64,000 nucleotides of DNA from Iris pallida (GCA_029216955.1 JANAVB010016199.1:15712720-15776719); one strand, 5' to 3'; positions 47,303 through 58,461 are shown, counted from the stretch's first letter. Notes: generated by a model from the letters alone, not told the origin. A program made the numbers and translations.

Positions 47303-48430
47303 AAAGTTGAAATGATGTAGTTGAGTGGAAGTTTCCCTCTGTAATGAATTGAAGTCGAATTTGTGTGATTTTGTTACTTTGTGAACAACCTCATGTCTCT
47401 CTTTTATGAATGTTGAGCATGAATATATTCATGCAACTTTTAAACATTCAAATTTACTGAATAAGCAAGCATACAGTTCATATTTAGTTTCATTTCAAAC
47501 ATTCAAGTATTCTGGACAAGCAAAGAAGTATGATGATGCTACTTGAAAATTGTGTACATTCAAGTATGGTATTTCTAACATTCAAGTAGGGTGACAAACA
47601 AAGAAGTATGCAGCAACTTGAAAATATGCAGCAATTCAAAATGACACAGTTACATCCCTGAACACACAAAAAATTATTTGGACACTTCAAACAAAGAATT
47701 CATTGGATACTGAACAAACAAAGAAGTATGAAGTTATATTCCTGTTCAAACATACAGTTTGCTGCATCAAAATGTAACACACAAGCAAATATACAGTTTA
47801 CATCAAACATGGGCATTCCAACATATAGTTTACATCAAAGTATGAAGTTATATTCCTGTTCAAAACATACAGTTTACATCAAACATGGGCATTCCAAATG
47901 ACACAGTTACATTCCTGAACACACAAAGAATTATTTGGATACTTCAAACAAAGAATTCATTGGATACTGAACAAACAAAGAAGTATGAAGTTACATTCTG
48001 CAACAAATAAAGAAGTATGCTTCCAAAAAGTGAACATAGAAAAGAAGTATGCTTCATAAAGCTTCAAAATGTTGAACATACAAGCAAGCATGCTTCCAAA
48101 AGCTTCAAAATGCCTTAACAGAGCATTCAAGTTTACATACTACAGTTAGTGCTTCAAAATGCCTTCACAAAGCATTCAAGTTTACATAGAAAAGACTTCT
48201 AGCATACAGTTAATGCTTCATACAGTTAGTGCTGCTTCAAAAAGACAAGCAAGCATACATTCATTATGCTTTAAACTGCTTCAAAAAAAATCATATTGCT
48301 TCAAACTGCTTCAAACCAAAGAACATTCAAACTGACACATGCTACTTCAAAAATTCCTATTACTACTTCATGCTGCTTCAAACTGCTTCAAAAATTCCTA
48401 TTGTTGCTGCTTCATGCTATTGCTGAAGGA
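47303..48430. repeat. Repeat-rich middle of MULE M1
   Basis: No gene. A block of about 100 bp (ACACAGTTACATYCCTGAAC..., GAATTCATTGGATACTGAAC) occurs at about 47643 and again at about 47899. CATACAGTTTACATCAAACA recurs at 47785-47885, and CTTCAAACTGCTTCAAA-type words fill 48040-48420. The repeats lie exactly between the 3' ends of the two convergent genes. Confidence 0.8.
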
Positions 48431-48732
48431 TTCTTGAAGGATTGAAGGATTGTGGCTATTGCTGCTGATTGTTCCCAAATTTACTCTGACACTAGTATTC
48501 CATGGAGGTCTAAACACAAAATTCATTGGCCTCCTTGGTGGTAGAATTGTTATAATATTATTAGCCCTGACAGACACTCCCAGGTTTTGATGTAGCAGTT
48601 CACTCCCAAACTTGAAGGGAATAGTAGATGAGTGAGGAGGTTGAGTACTTGGATGCATCAAATTGGAAGAACCTGGAGTTGAATTGGAAGGAACTGATTA
48701 TTGTTGTGGTGATGAAGGTATTTGTGGTCCTC

Positions 48733-51700
48733 CTATGGCCATAGCATCCTTCTTCTTACCCCTTGAAGTCTTTGGCCTCTTGTAAGTAGTGTCAGTCTTT
48801 CGTGGTACCCTTTGTTTTGGTTCTTTGGGTGGTCTTGGTGCCCTTGGTGTTCTCTGGTTCCCTCCAACTGGTCCTCCTTGACAACCTCTAGCATTATGAT
48901 CATCTGGTAACTTGCACCTCCCACAAATCCTCTACTTCTTGCCAGACCTCGGTAACTCATCAGCCTCCCTCCTCCTAACACCATTTGTCTTCCAGGTTTC
49001 CTTCTTGTAGCAGATGGACCAACTTCATATGGTGGTTGTAAAGAAATATAGAACAAAATAGATAAAAGTGACTTGATCCCATAAGCTTTGCAATGGAACA
49101 AATATAGAACAAAATAGATGTTAAGAAAACAATGTTAACTTACTTGATCCCATAAGCTTTGCTGAGGAAATGGAACAATCTTCCCAGCATAAGCCTCCTT
49201 GTAGGTATTAGCATGACAGTAGTGACTTGTGAACCTATACCAAGACAAGTATTCTATGAGCAAAAGAATATAAACTGCTATATGTATCTATACTGCTATG
49301 TATCTATAATGTATCTATAATGTCTATACTGCTATACCCTTTTTATACTGTTATATGTATCTATAATGTATCTAAACTGCTATATATAATGTATCTATAT
49401 TGCTATACTTATATTGTCCATGTGGGCCTGATAGGTAATAGTGCAGCTACAGCATGTACACATGGTATCCCTGTTAAATCCCATACATGATAGTCACAAA
49501 TTTTGGCTTTAATATCAACTACCATCTATTTTTAATGGAGAACACACTTATGGCACAAAATGACCCCTCATCAGCACTATTGACCTGAAACTAGTTGACT
49601 TGCTTTGACATGTGCTCAATGATCTTCTTTGCTTTTGGAGTCAAGTCATTCTCATCCCAGGCTTTAGAAACCATCTTTCTATCATAGATCAATTGTATGA
49701 CCATCATATGATACATCTCCACAATCATAGTGATGGGCCTCCCTCTGATGTCCCTTATCCAACTGTTGAAGCTCTCAGAGAAGTTATTGGTTATGTGCTC
49801 ACACTTAGATGTCTTATCAAAGAATGTTCTACACCATCTTCTCATGTCCTCTTCCATCAGATACTGAAGACCCTCTAGACATTGTTCAGAAAGTGCTTTG
49901 ATCCATTTAGCAGTGTCAACCTCTCTGTAGGCCCTAGCTGCACCCCAGGTAAGATGCTTCAACTATAGGCTACTACTGATATGAGACTTGAAGTTCTTAT
50001 AGAAATGTCTGAAACAAAATTTGTGGGGTTGTCCATAGAATTCAGTGTTTACTGCACTCCCTAGGCCTTTCTGCTTGTCAGATATAAATGTTATATTTCC
50101 TGGATGTTGCAACAACTTGTCTTTAATAATTGAAAGGAAATGGCCCCATGTAGCTTCACACTCAGATGTGCAAAGATAGATGGAAAGAGGGAACAACCAA
50201 TTGTTACCATCTAAAGCAGTTGCTGACAAACACACACCCCCATGCTTTCCTTTCAAATGACATCCATCTAATCCAACTAATGGTCTGTAACCTTTTATAA
50301 ACCCTGTGAAGCTTGCATTGTACCCTATGCATAAGTAGCCAAATTCAGTGGTCCCTGCTATATTCTCACAGAATGCTACACTCCCAGGATTGGATTTCAT
50401 GACCTGCTGTCCAACCTGAGGATATTTCCTATAACTTTCATCATAACCACCAAATAACTTCTCCTTCACTTTGAATAATGCTATATGTGCAGTCCAATAG
50501 GAGACCTTAACTGTAAATTTGGACCACATCTGCCTCTGAATATCCTTTTCCTTCCATGAAGTTTGGTGTGCTTTAATGTCATCTTCCAACACATCAACTA
50601 TGAACTTGCTGTTAGCCATTTTGTTTGAGAGCTTTGAGGTATGCTTGCAAGTGTAGGCTTCATTAAGCTAAGTGTACATGTAGTCCTGTCAGGTGAAATT
50701 CTGACCCTGCACAACCATGGGCATGTCTCTTCTTCACACACACCCCATATCATATTCGATTCATTCTTAACAAATTTTATTTCAAACCTGTTCTTTATAG
50801 CAAAAGTCCATAAAAATCTTCTGCACTCACTAGGATTCATCCATTATTGACCTAGGACTAGTTCACCCACAATTGGAGTCCAGTATTCTTGCTCACCCAT
50901 CTCACCCTCACTGTATAAGTCATTAAAGTCAGCAGGTCTATGATCACATTCAGAAGCAGATGATGGACAACTATGGTATTCCTCTTCATGCTTAAGTTCA
51001 TCAATTTGAACTTTCTTCCTTCTCTACAACTCTTCCCTCTGAAACTCTATATCTTCCCCCCATTCTTTATTTTTGTTTTCTAAAATGTCTTTGTTCGACG
51101 TAACAAAAGGTTTAACGAAATTTTTGCTTTATTAAACGTATAAGGTATCCGTGTACAAAGAAAAAAGTCCTAAACAAGATATTCTAAGTACAGGGAGAAG
51201 AGGTTTCTGGGAATGTACGACGGTGGAGATCGAGCACTACAGCGGCTCCTTTACTCCGTTGACGATCTGACGGTGAATCAACCTTGCTATGGCTCTCTGG
51301 CGCCTTTGATGGGACTCTGGAGTCACCGATCAAGAGGCTGTCTGGATGAGAAGATCCCTTGAAGATGGTTGGTTGGTTCTTTGGTTGATAGATGGATGCG
51401 GGTGGTCGACTCTTCGTTGATGGAGATCGCTGCTCCTTTGAAGATTGTCGATTTTCAATATTCCTTCTGTCTTTTTCGATGCTTTGGTAGAAAAAGAACT
51501 CCTATTTATAGAGAACCGAGCACATATGCGATGTACATTAGGGTTCCTGAGATATGAAAGAATATGTCGTCATTGTACGGTACGGACTTCTGCGGTACTG
51601 ACACGTGGCGGACATCGAGATTTCCCTAAAACGAGATCTCTGGTAGTTATAAACATAACTAAAGGAGGTAAAACGTGGCGCGTGTCGATTTGCTTGCTCG

Positions 51701-54183
51701 GATACAGCCGAGTAAATCTTAGGATTTTATCTTAGATTTGGAGTCTAATTGATCCTCATTTAAGATTTAAATCAATCTGATATAATATCAATCATGATTT
51801 AATCCCAATCTTCTCGATAAGAGGCGGTTTAAACAAACTAATTAGGGTGGACCCATGCTTCCTACACCTCTGCTGAGGACTAAGTGCTGTTGTGCTTCTG
51901 TGGCGACGAGTAGACCGTGCTTCTGGAGATGACGGAACCTCTGTGCTTTCAGGCGACGAGTGGACTTGGCTTCGAATGGCGACGAGACTTCTGTGCATAT
52001 AGAGCAACTTACGAAGCTGTGTTTCAGACTACCAGAGTTACTATGCTGTAGACGACAAGTAGGATTGTGCTTCAGGTTGGCGAGGCTACTGTGCTTTTGG
52101 AGCGACATGTTGACTTGCATTGGTTACGATAGAAGTTTCCAAGTCTCTTTTAGAAAAGTGACTTAAGCTTCTGATCCGGAGCAGATGACTGCACCGTAGG
52201 AATGGAGATGGTGTGAGCATATCACCATCCTGCGCCTCATGCGGGCGCAGGTAAGTAGCTGCCCCTCTGAACAGTGGAGTCTTTGGCTTTGAAAGGAAGG
52301 GTATGATACCCTTGCGCGTCTGAGATTGGCGCAGGTAGATAGTTGCGCCTCTGGAGTGAAGACACTGGCTTCGGGAATAAAAGAAGGAGAGGAGGGCCCT
52401 ACCACCATCTTATTCCTGAGGTTGACGCAGGCAGGTGGCTGCGCCTCTGGCTTCTTCAAAGTAAAGAGCGATAAATACCCGCTCTTTAATGACTTCCCTC
52501 TTAATTGCCACTATAATATGGGGAATTCCAAGGGTCCGAGATCAACATTCAAAGTGCCGAGTCTTAGGTTTGTCCCATTAATGTGGGAATTCTGACCGTC
52601 GGCCATGTGATGTGCGCTCTTGGCTACTTTCGGTCCTATAAAAGGGAAAGTTCTCCTTGAAGAGTCACTGTCTTCTTCTCGGCATCCTTCACCACCATAC
52701 GAGATCCAAACTTAACTTCGAGCGGCGATCGGCCTTGTGTAAGTTGGTTGCTGGTTGTGGCTTCTCTTGTTTGTAGGAGCCACATTCTTATGGAGGAACT
52801 CTGTGTAGAAGGAATCATCACTACCCTTAAGAAGTATGCAAATGTCCTTCTTAGAGAGTTCGAATCTGGGCAACGTCTGAGGGATGTGGGAGATCCAAGC
52901 TACGGGCTCAAGATCGGTTTCTCACCCGATGAATAGCCGGTCGTGCTGTGGCTTGATCTTTAGGAGCAATGGGGCTTCGTCGTGCTGTGGTTCTGGGTCT
53001 TCCATAACTTCAGTATATATTGGAGCTCTAGCTTCTCTTGGTGACAAGAGGGTTGGCTCTGATGATGCTGTGAGTCGGTGGAGAAGAGACTTTGATGTAG
53101 ACTGTATATTTTTCTTCTTCTCATGACGATCACACTGTGAAGGCTGTCCATTGAAGACGATCCTTCCCTTCATAGAAATTTCTATTCTTATCTATGTAAC
53201 AAAGACCTTGTAATTGATCCTTGTAAATGAGTTTCAAGAAACTTCTTCCTTATGTACTTGCGATAGGCCTGTGTAATAGACCCTTGTAGCTACGATCAAT
53301 AAGAAGAGTGCTTTTTCTGAACTTCATCCTGAGAATGTCTTCGTCATTGGTTGGTCTGCGCATCTCACTGTCTGTGCCTCTGTGATGTTAGGTTGGTAGT
53401 GGGGACACTAACCTGCGCCATATGTCATCTGGACCATGGTAGGAAGAGGGTGGGCGACAAAAGCACCCTCATGCGCCTTGCATCAGCTGTAATTTTTCAT
53501 GCTTCTACAGTCTTCATCACTGTTTGGTACATAATCCTCATCCCCCTCCTTGTTTCTTCCTCTGCGTCATGTACTTCTTCCACCTCTGCTTGTGTACCCT
53601 TTGCCTGTGTACCCTTTGCCTGTGTACCCACTGCCTGTGTACCCTCACCATCTGTATTTGCACCATCACCTTGTTTTCCAGCCTCTGCTTAACCATCTTT
53701 ACCCCCAATATTGAAGACTCTTGATGGCATTTCATCCAACTGCTCCTCTGGGAGGTTCACATCACAGTCACTAGGTAGAGGTTCAACATTATCATGTTCC
53801 AATTGAGCAACAGGTTTTCTAGATGATTTATGTGCTACTACTCTCTTTATAAGTATTCTCCTATTTTGAACTGCTTGTTTGGTAATTGATGCTTGTGTCT
53901 AAATAGGTTGTTGTTCTTGGCTTGTTTCTTTACCAATTTCTTCTAAGAACTAGTGTATTTCTCCATTTTTGTCAGGCAATTGGTTGCCAATCATATCCAA
54001 CAACTCAGCATCAGTAAGAACCTCCACTCTTTCACCATTTTTTGAGTCATCAACCCAGCGATACTTATAACTAGCCTCCAAAGTATTACTCTGAATTATG
54101 TAGGGTATATCCAACAAACTAACCAAGTCTGGGTCCACTTCAACAGCTGCATAACTACCATTCATATAGTGGACCCTAAGCAC
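48733..54183 (-). pseudogene. MuDR-type MULE transposase of M1
   Basis: Read on the minus strand. 54183-53950: N-terminal domain (RVHYMNGSYAAVEVDPDLVSLL, YKYRWVDDSKN). Then an acidic linker interrupted by the insertion near 53.5-51.1 kb. 51060-50850: acidic text ending EYWTPIVGELVLG. 50840-50598: the MuDR DNA-binding region (MNPSECRRFLWTFAIKNRFEIKFVKNE, CPWLCRVRI). 50619-49963: transposase core (LVGLDGCHLKGKHGG, ALDGNNWLFPL, TFISDKQKGL, FCFRHFYKNF). 49962-49591: CEHITNNFSESFNSWI. About 49510-49440: SWIM finger (CDYHVWDLTGIPCVHA), where the second Cys is Tyr. 49230-48870: YCHANTYKEAY and a CGRCKLPDDHNARGC knuckle. A frameshift at about 50610, an in-frame TAG at 49963-49965 and later shifts break it. 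Confidence 0.9.
51095..53490. mobile_element. Unclassified insertion inside the M1 transposase gene
   Basis: Transposase-like text stops near 51095 and resumes near 53490, so about 2.3 kb is foreign. Exact ends and target duplication were not found. The left part has a TATA box on the minus strand (CTATAAATAGG near 51506-51516) and an AATAAAGC-like signal near 51130. The right part has a plus-strand TATA box (CTATAAAAGGG, 52636-52646) and U5-like text to 53310. Between them (51870-52460) are degenerate repeats of GGCGACGAG..GCTTCTG and of TGCGCCTCTG..GCGCAGGTAG. A 62-codon frame at 52748-52936 is unrecognised. It may be two LTR-like ends in opposite directions or a solo LTR with another insertion. 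Confidence 0.5.
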
Positions 54184-54526
54184 GACCTTCCTACATAATA
54201 ATACAAGTATGCAACATGCTTACACACAACAGACTAGTGAACCCATTCAAAATGCAAAACAATGAATAGACTCAACAATCAATAGAGAGGAAAGTAAAAC
54301 TTAGGTTAGTATAGTATAACTTACAGTGGGAGACTGACTTTCATCATATCATCTACCAGAGGAAGCTCTGAACGAGAAAGGGGTTTCTTTTTGGATTGAA
54401 AAATTTAGGTCATAGCTAAGATCTGAAAAAAGAGAGGAAAATGTCGAAGGTACTCAGAGTGAAGAAATACATAATCAATCTTTCATACATTAAAGGAAAA
54501 AATTGCAAAAAAAAATAGAATATTAC

Positions 54527-54547
54527 CTGACTTGCAGACTTTGCCAT
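54527..54547 (-). other. Probable first coding exon of the M1 transposase
   Basis: On the minus strand an ATG at 54547-54545 begins MAKSASQ, followed directly by GTAATA, a plausible splice donor. MULE M2 has an ATG (57752) followed by a similar ASQ stretch at the matching place. The intron and reading phase into 54183 are inferred, not shown. Confidence 0.45.
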
Positions 54548-54808
54548 GGGAGCTGGATGATCTTTCTGTAACACACGACGAGATCGAATGGAAGGGGGTT
54601 AGGTAAGAGTCGAAATCGAGAATGGAATTTGGAGATTAGGTCGAAATCGAGAATGAAATTTGGGGATTAGGTTACGGAAGGGAATTTGGTCTTCGACTGA
54701 AAAGAGAGTTTGGGGGAGAGAGAGACGGTTATGAGTTTATTAAAGGAGGGTAGTTTATGAATTCAATAAATAGTTTATAAGGGATAAAAGTCAACAGTTC
54801 AAAGAAAG

Positions 54809-54959
54809 AATATTTATGTCCTAAATTTTTCACGAATATGGGTTTCTGTTAGTCGGGGACAAAAACTGTTAGAAGTGGGAACCGTTTTTCATTAATGCAA
54901 AACTGTAGAATGTACTTTTAATATGGATAATTCAAGTAGAAGGTAAGTCAAAATTTTTC
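54809..54959 (-). repeat. M1 right TIR
   Basis: The inverse complement of the left TIR, with scattered mismatches (roughly 85-90 percent by eye). Confidence 0.85.
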
Positions 54960-54968
54960 TTTATTTAA

Positions 54969-55381
54969 ATGGTCTACAGTCTGACGGACAGGTGGAGAAG
55001 CTCCATGTGGTCCCCACGCTGGTTTAAATGCTTGGCGCCACACACGACTTTCTTCATCTTTATTTATTTATTATTTATTTACTAATTAGAAAATGTTAAA
55101 CTGCTCCTTAGGAACATTTACAATTGATGATGCCACTCCATTATTTTGGTATCTCACTCTCCAACGAGTCAAAAAGGAGTGATCACGACAGAGACCCTTC
55201 GAATTTGAATAGGGAAGTTGGTTTTCCGGTCTGGACTCCACGACAAGACCCCGGGCTTGAGAGGACGTTTCTGTAAATTATCCCAATTGACTCACAATTT
55301 TGTCGCAGCTGCGCGTGCACATTTATGGTCCTTGTTGTCGGTACTAAACTACTGGTCCTACTACCCAACGCCAAAATATAA
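54969..55381. other. Spacer between MULEs M1 and M2
   Basis: No gene recognised. The sequence reads as unique DNA, with a TTTATTTATTATTTATT run at 55060-55080, and ends in the TAATAATAA target of M2. Confidence 0.55.
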
Positions 55382-55390
55382 TAATAATAA

Positions 55391-55553
55391 GAAATAATTT
55401 GAGTGGCATCCCACTTGATTGGTCGATTTATACAGTACATCCCACATTGTTTGCATATTGTATAAGTAATCCCACTTTAGACGGAAAACGTTCAAAACTA
55501 ACAGGAATGGAGATGAACCCAATTTTTCTGACGTAAATACCCCTGTCCGTTGC
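55391..55553 (+). repeat. M2 left TIR
   Basis: 163 bp pairing with 58064-58226 inverted at roughly 90 percent by eye, from GAAATAATTTGAGTGGCA to CCCCTGTCCGTTGC. Confidence 0.88.
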
Positions 55554-55687
55554 ATATTTTTTAAGTGAAGAAAAAATAGATTGTTCTATCCCTAAAGTAC
55601 CCCTCCATTCTTCTCTATACATCACGCACGCAAGTTCCTATCCCTAATCCTGAAATCCTCACAGCACAGCACTTCGACCGAGCTCCC

Positions 55688-56315
55688 ATGGCCGCCTATT
55701 CAGCAGAGATTAGGGTAAGTCTTTCCAGTCTCTCTTCCACTCTCTTTCTTTCTCTCGGACATTGTTAGATTGGTTGGGGATGTTCTCATGTAATTTCTGT
55801 ATACTCGAAGAACACCCATATTGCAGATGAATGTTACTATTTGAGCTCAGCTTGCAAGATTGCAAACTGTAAGGGGATTCGGTACCTCTCGAAGTCAAAT
55901 ACGAAGGCAAATCCTGGAAGAAAATTTCTGAAGTACCCCATCTGCTTGGATTTTCAATGGCTGGATGTTACAATTTACGAAGGCGAGCACGAAAGTTCAT
56001 CATCAAAAATTCGTAGTGAAAGGCATTTCACGTGTGGTGACTTAGGTCATTGGAAGCAACAATGCCCTTGGTCGAAAGCCACTTGCCCTAAACCTAATTG
56101 TGGAGGAAAGAGAGATGTCATGGTGTCAAAAAGGAGCCACAGCTATATGGAAGACGATTCTTACAATGTCGGAAATGCAACAACGCATTCCAATGGTTGA
56201 ATGAGGCTTCTGAACATGGTGACAACCGATCTGAGTTGGAAATTCCTGTTCAAATTGTAGTGAACACAACTTTAGAAAAGTTGTGTAAGACATTCGGAAA
56301 AGACTTGGCTATGTA
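55688..56315 (+). pseudogene. GRF-CCHC-GRF zinc-finger gene of MULE M2
   Basis: A possible first exon starts at ATG 55691 (MAAYSAEIR) and ends at a GTAAGT donor (55718). An acceptor TTGCAG precedes 55828. The main frame 55841-56200 carries GRF-type block 1 (CKIANCKGIR, KSNTKANPGRKFLKYPICLDFQWLD) and a knuckle-like HFTCGDLGHWKQQC whose first Cys is His. CPKPNCGGKRDVMVSKRSH follows. A one-base shift near 56150 moves to the frame ending at 56315, which has GRF-type block 2 (GRRFLQCRKCNNAFQWLNEA) and a C-terminus IPVQIVVNTTLEKLCKTFGKDLAM. The phase across the proposed splice does not fit simply, so the start is uncertain. The closest match in the window is the M1 gene. It probably acts on nucleic acid; no role is demonstrated. 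Confidence 0.75.
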
Positions 56316-56727
56316 AACCTCAAATTATCTGAAATGAATGCATTCTAATTCAAGAAAGTTTGTTGATTAGTTTTCTGGCTTGGCTATGTAAGAAAGAATG
56401 TAACATATTTAACATTGTATTATGAATTCCAGATTAGTTTCTTGATTAGTTTCTTGATTAGTTGCCTAAAATAAATTTCAGATTTAACATCGTATTATGA
56501 TGTTACAAAATAGAGAGTAACAAAAGAATGCAACAAGAACATACAAAAGAATGCAACAAAAGAATGTAACAGATTTGCCTATCAAAATGAGAGAACCCCA
56601 TGTTCCTAAATAGACAAGAAACATTCAATCCAAATATACAAATAGACAACAAAAGAATGTAACAGATTTGCAACAGATTTCTATATACAAAATGAGATAA
56701 AACTTGCATATACAGATTTCCATATAC

Positions 56728-56912
56728 AAAATGAGATTTCCATATACAGATTCAACCCAGTATTTCCATATACAAAATGAGATTTCCATATACAGATTCA
56801 ACCCAGTATTTCCATATACAAAATGAGATTTCCATATACAGATTTAACCCAGTATTTCCATATACAAAATGAGATTTCCATATACAGATTCAACCCAGTA
56901 TTTCCATATACA
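56728..56912. repeat. 46-bp minisatellite in MULE M2
   Basis: Four units of exactly 46 bp start at 56728, 56774, 56820 and 56866 (AAAATGAGATTTCCATATAC..., CAACCCAGTATTTCC). Non-coding; the open frames over it are repeats of IWKSHF-type text. Confidence 0.93.
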
Positions 56913-56999
56913 TATTTCCATATAGAGATTTCCATATGCAAACATTCAACCCAGTATTTCCATATACAGATTTCCAACAAAATGAGAGAACAAACATAC

Positions 57000-57182
57000 A
57001 AAATGAGATTTCCATATCCAGATTTCCATATACAGATTTGCAACATATTAAACTTGCATTCAAACACATCAAAATGAGATTTCCATATCCAGATTTCCAT
57101 ATACAGATTTGCAACAGATTAAACTTGCATTCAAACACATTAAAATGAGATTTCCATATCCAGATTTCCATATACAAAATGA
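57000..57182. repeat. 71-bp minisatellite in MULE M2
   Basis: Units start at 57000, 57071 and 57142 (the last partial), built from the same AAAATGAGATTTCCATAT word plus TTAAACTTGCATTCAAACAC. Confidence 0.92.
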
Positions 57183-57234
57183 GAGCACCCCATGTTCCTA
57201 AACCAAGTTGTCATTTTTAGTACAAAAAAGTAGG

Positions 57235-57430
57235 GACATTTATAATAAGATCTTCTCCTAAGAGATAACCCCAGTATTTTCCCATCTTTCATCTGATCAA
57301 CCCAATAGTACCTATATCTGGCCTCCACATAGTTACTCTGGACTACATAAGGAATATCCAGCAGGGAGATCAAGTCTGGGTCCACTTCATGCACAACTGA
57401 AGTACCATGTACATGGAACCTAACCATGTA
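57235..57430 (-). pseudogene. MULE M2 transposase, N-terminal fragment only
   Basis: Minus-strand text MVRFHVHGTSVVHEVDPDLISLLDIPYVVQSN, then EARYRYYWVDQMKDGK. This aligns with the N-terminal domain of the M1 transposase (VDPDLVSLLDIPYIIQSN, YKYRWVDDSKNGE). After GKILG the similarity ends and repeats begin. The DNA-binding, catalytic and SWIM regions are absent, so M2 depends on a transposase supplied elsewhere. Confidence 0.8.
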
Positions 57431-57749
57431 CTTCCTGTAACAAATGGTAGTCAAATTGAAGAACAAATTAATCCTTTCAACATACAGACAACGTACCATG
57501 CACAAATAATTCCTAACAGAAGAACAAATTAATCCTTTCAACATGTACAATGTTCCATGCACAAATAATTTTCAGTTAACTTTCAACATACAGACAACGT
57601 ATGATTCCCTAAACCCTAAATCCTAATTTCAGCACACAAACAAGATATGATTCCCAATTAATTTCAAACAATGTTACCCTAAAATTCGAAAGAAAAGAAC
57701 ATACAATATGTAAACCCTAAAATTGAAATGAATACCCTGTTTGGCTCGC

Positions 57750-57752
57750 CAT
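57750..57752 (-). other. Possible M2 transposase start codon
   Basis: A minus-strand ATG beginning MASQTG, upstream of the 57430 fragment and matching the MAKSASQ start in M1. The segment between holds no coding similarity and is probably an intron. Confidence 0.4.
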
Positions 57753-58063
57753 GGAAGCTCCTTCTCCCTTCGATTTGGGGATTTCTGAGCAAAATTAAAC
57801 GAAAACAAAATAAACTTTCATACAAACCAAAATTAACTGATCAAACAAAACTGTCGTGGACTGTTACCTACATGTTCCTACGAGAAATCTCACGAATCAG
57901 GCTAGACGAGAGGGAGAGGGGGAACTTCACGAGATGCGACAGTCCTCCTAGATCATTTGGGGAAGCTATACCAACGTAACAGAGGAATGGGGAAGAGAGT
58001 GCTTTCGTGCTTTTTTACATGAGAGGGGTATTTTCGTAAGAAATTCTCCTCTTATAAGGAACT

Positions 58064-58226
58064 GCAACGGACAGGGGTATTTAGGTCATAAAAATTGGGT
58101 TCATCTCCACTCCTGTTAGTTTTGGACATTTTCCGTCCAAAGTGGGATTACTTATACAATATGCAAACAATGTGGGGTGCACTGCATAAATCGACCAATC
58201 AAGTGGGGTGCCACTCAAAATTTTTC
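58064..58226 (-). repeat. M2 right TIR
   Basis: The inverse complement of the left M2 TIR. Confidence 0.88.
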
Positions 58227-58280
58227 TAATAATAATAATAATAATAATAATAATGGAGATAAGGTACCACTTTATGGATG

Positions 58281-58369
58281 GTGGCTATATGTCACCCTCT
58301 ATGCTATTATCATACACTAAAAAGTGTATAAGTGCATAATAATAGCATGGAGGGGTGATATATAGCCAC
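58281..58369. repeat. Hairpin-forming inverted repeat
   Basis: Arms GGCTATATGTCACCCTCTAT... (58281-58310) and the inverse copy (58339-58369) pair over about 30 bp with one extra base and two mismatches, around a 28-nt loop that holds a second small stem (ACACT...AGTGT). It may be a tiny foldback MITE or a hairpin in a leader. Confidence 0.8.
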
Positions 58370-58392
58370 GTCACTGCGAGATGTCACCTCAC

Positions 58393-58396
<4 letters not shown>

Positions 58397-58459
<63 letters not shown>
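58397..58459. repeat. (CT)n(TA)n compound microsatellite
   Basis: About 28 bp of CT followed by about 32 bp of TA. Confidence 0.95.

Positions 58460-58461
<2 letters not shown>

Larger units (their letters stand above)
46331..54959. mobile_element. MULE M1: two-gene Mutator-like element
   Basis: An 8.6-kb element. The TIRs (46331-46484 and about 54809-54959) share AAATTTTGACTTACC, ACTTGAATTATCCATATTAA, TTTTGCATTAATGAA, GACTAACAGAAACC and AAAATTTAGGAC. The 9-bp target duplication is TTTATTTAT (46322-46330) and TTTATTTAA (54960-54968), 8 of 9 matching. A GRF/CCHC zinc-finger gene reads rightwards from the left end, and a MuDR-type transposase reads leftwards from the right end, so the two converge on a repeat-rich middle (47.4-48.4 kb). 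Both genes are broken. A further insertion of about 2.3 kb lies near 51.1-53.5 kb. Confidence 0.9.
55391..58226. mobile_element. MULE M2: deletion derivative keeping the GRF gene
   Basis: A 2836-bp element with TIRs of 163 bp (55391-55553 and 58064-58226). They share TTTGAGTGGCA, CCCACTTGATTGGTCGATTT, TTTGCATATTGTATAAGTAA and AACTAACAGGA. The 9-bp duplication TAATAATAA lies at 55382-55390 and 58227-58235, within a TAA microsatellite. It carries a GRF/CCHC gene reading right and only the N-terminal part of a transposase reading left, separated by minisatellites. It has the same plan as M1 with the transposase core deleted. Confidence 0.88.

Noticed and set aside
56890..57177. Open frames of IWKSGYG-type repeats in MULE M2
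   Set aside because: They are translations of the 46-bp and 71-bp minisatellites.
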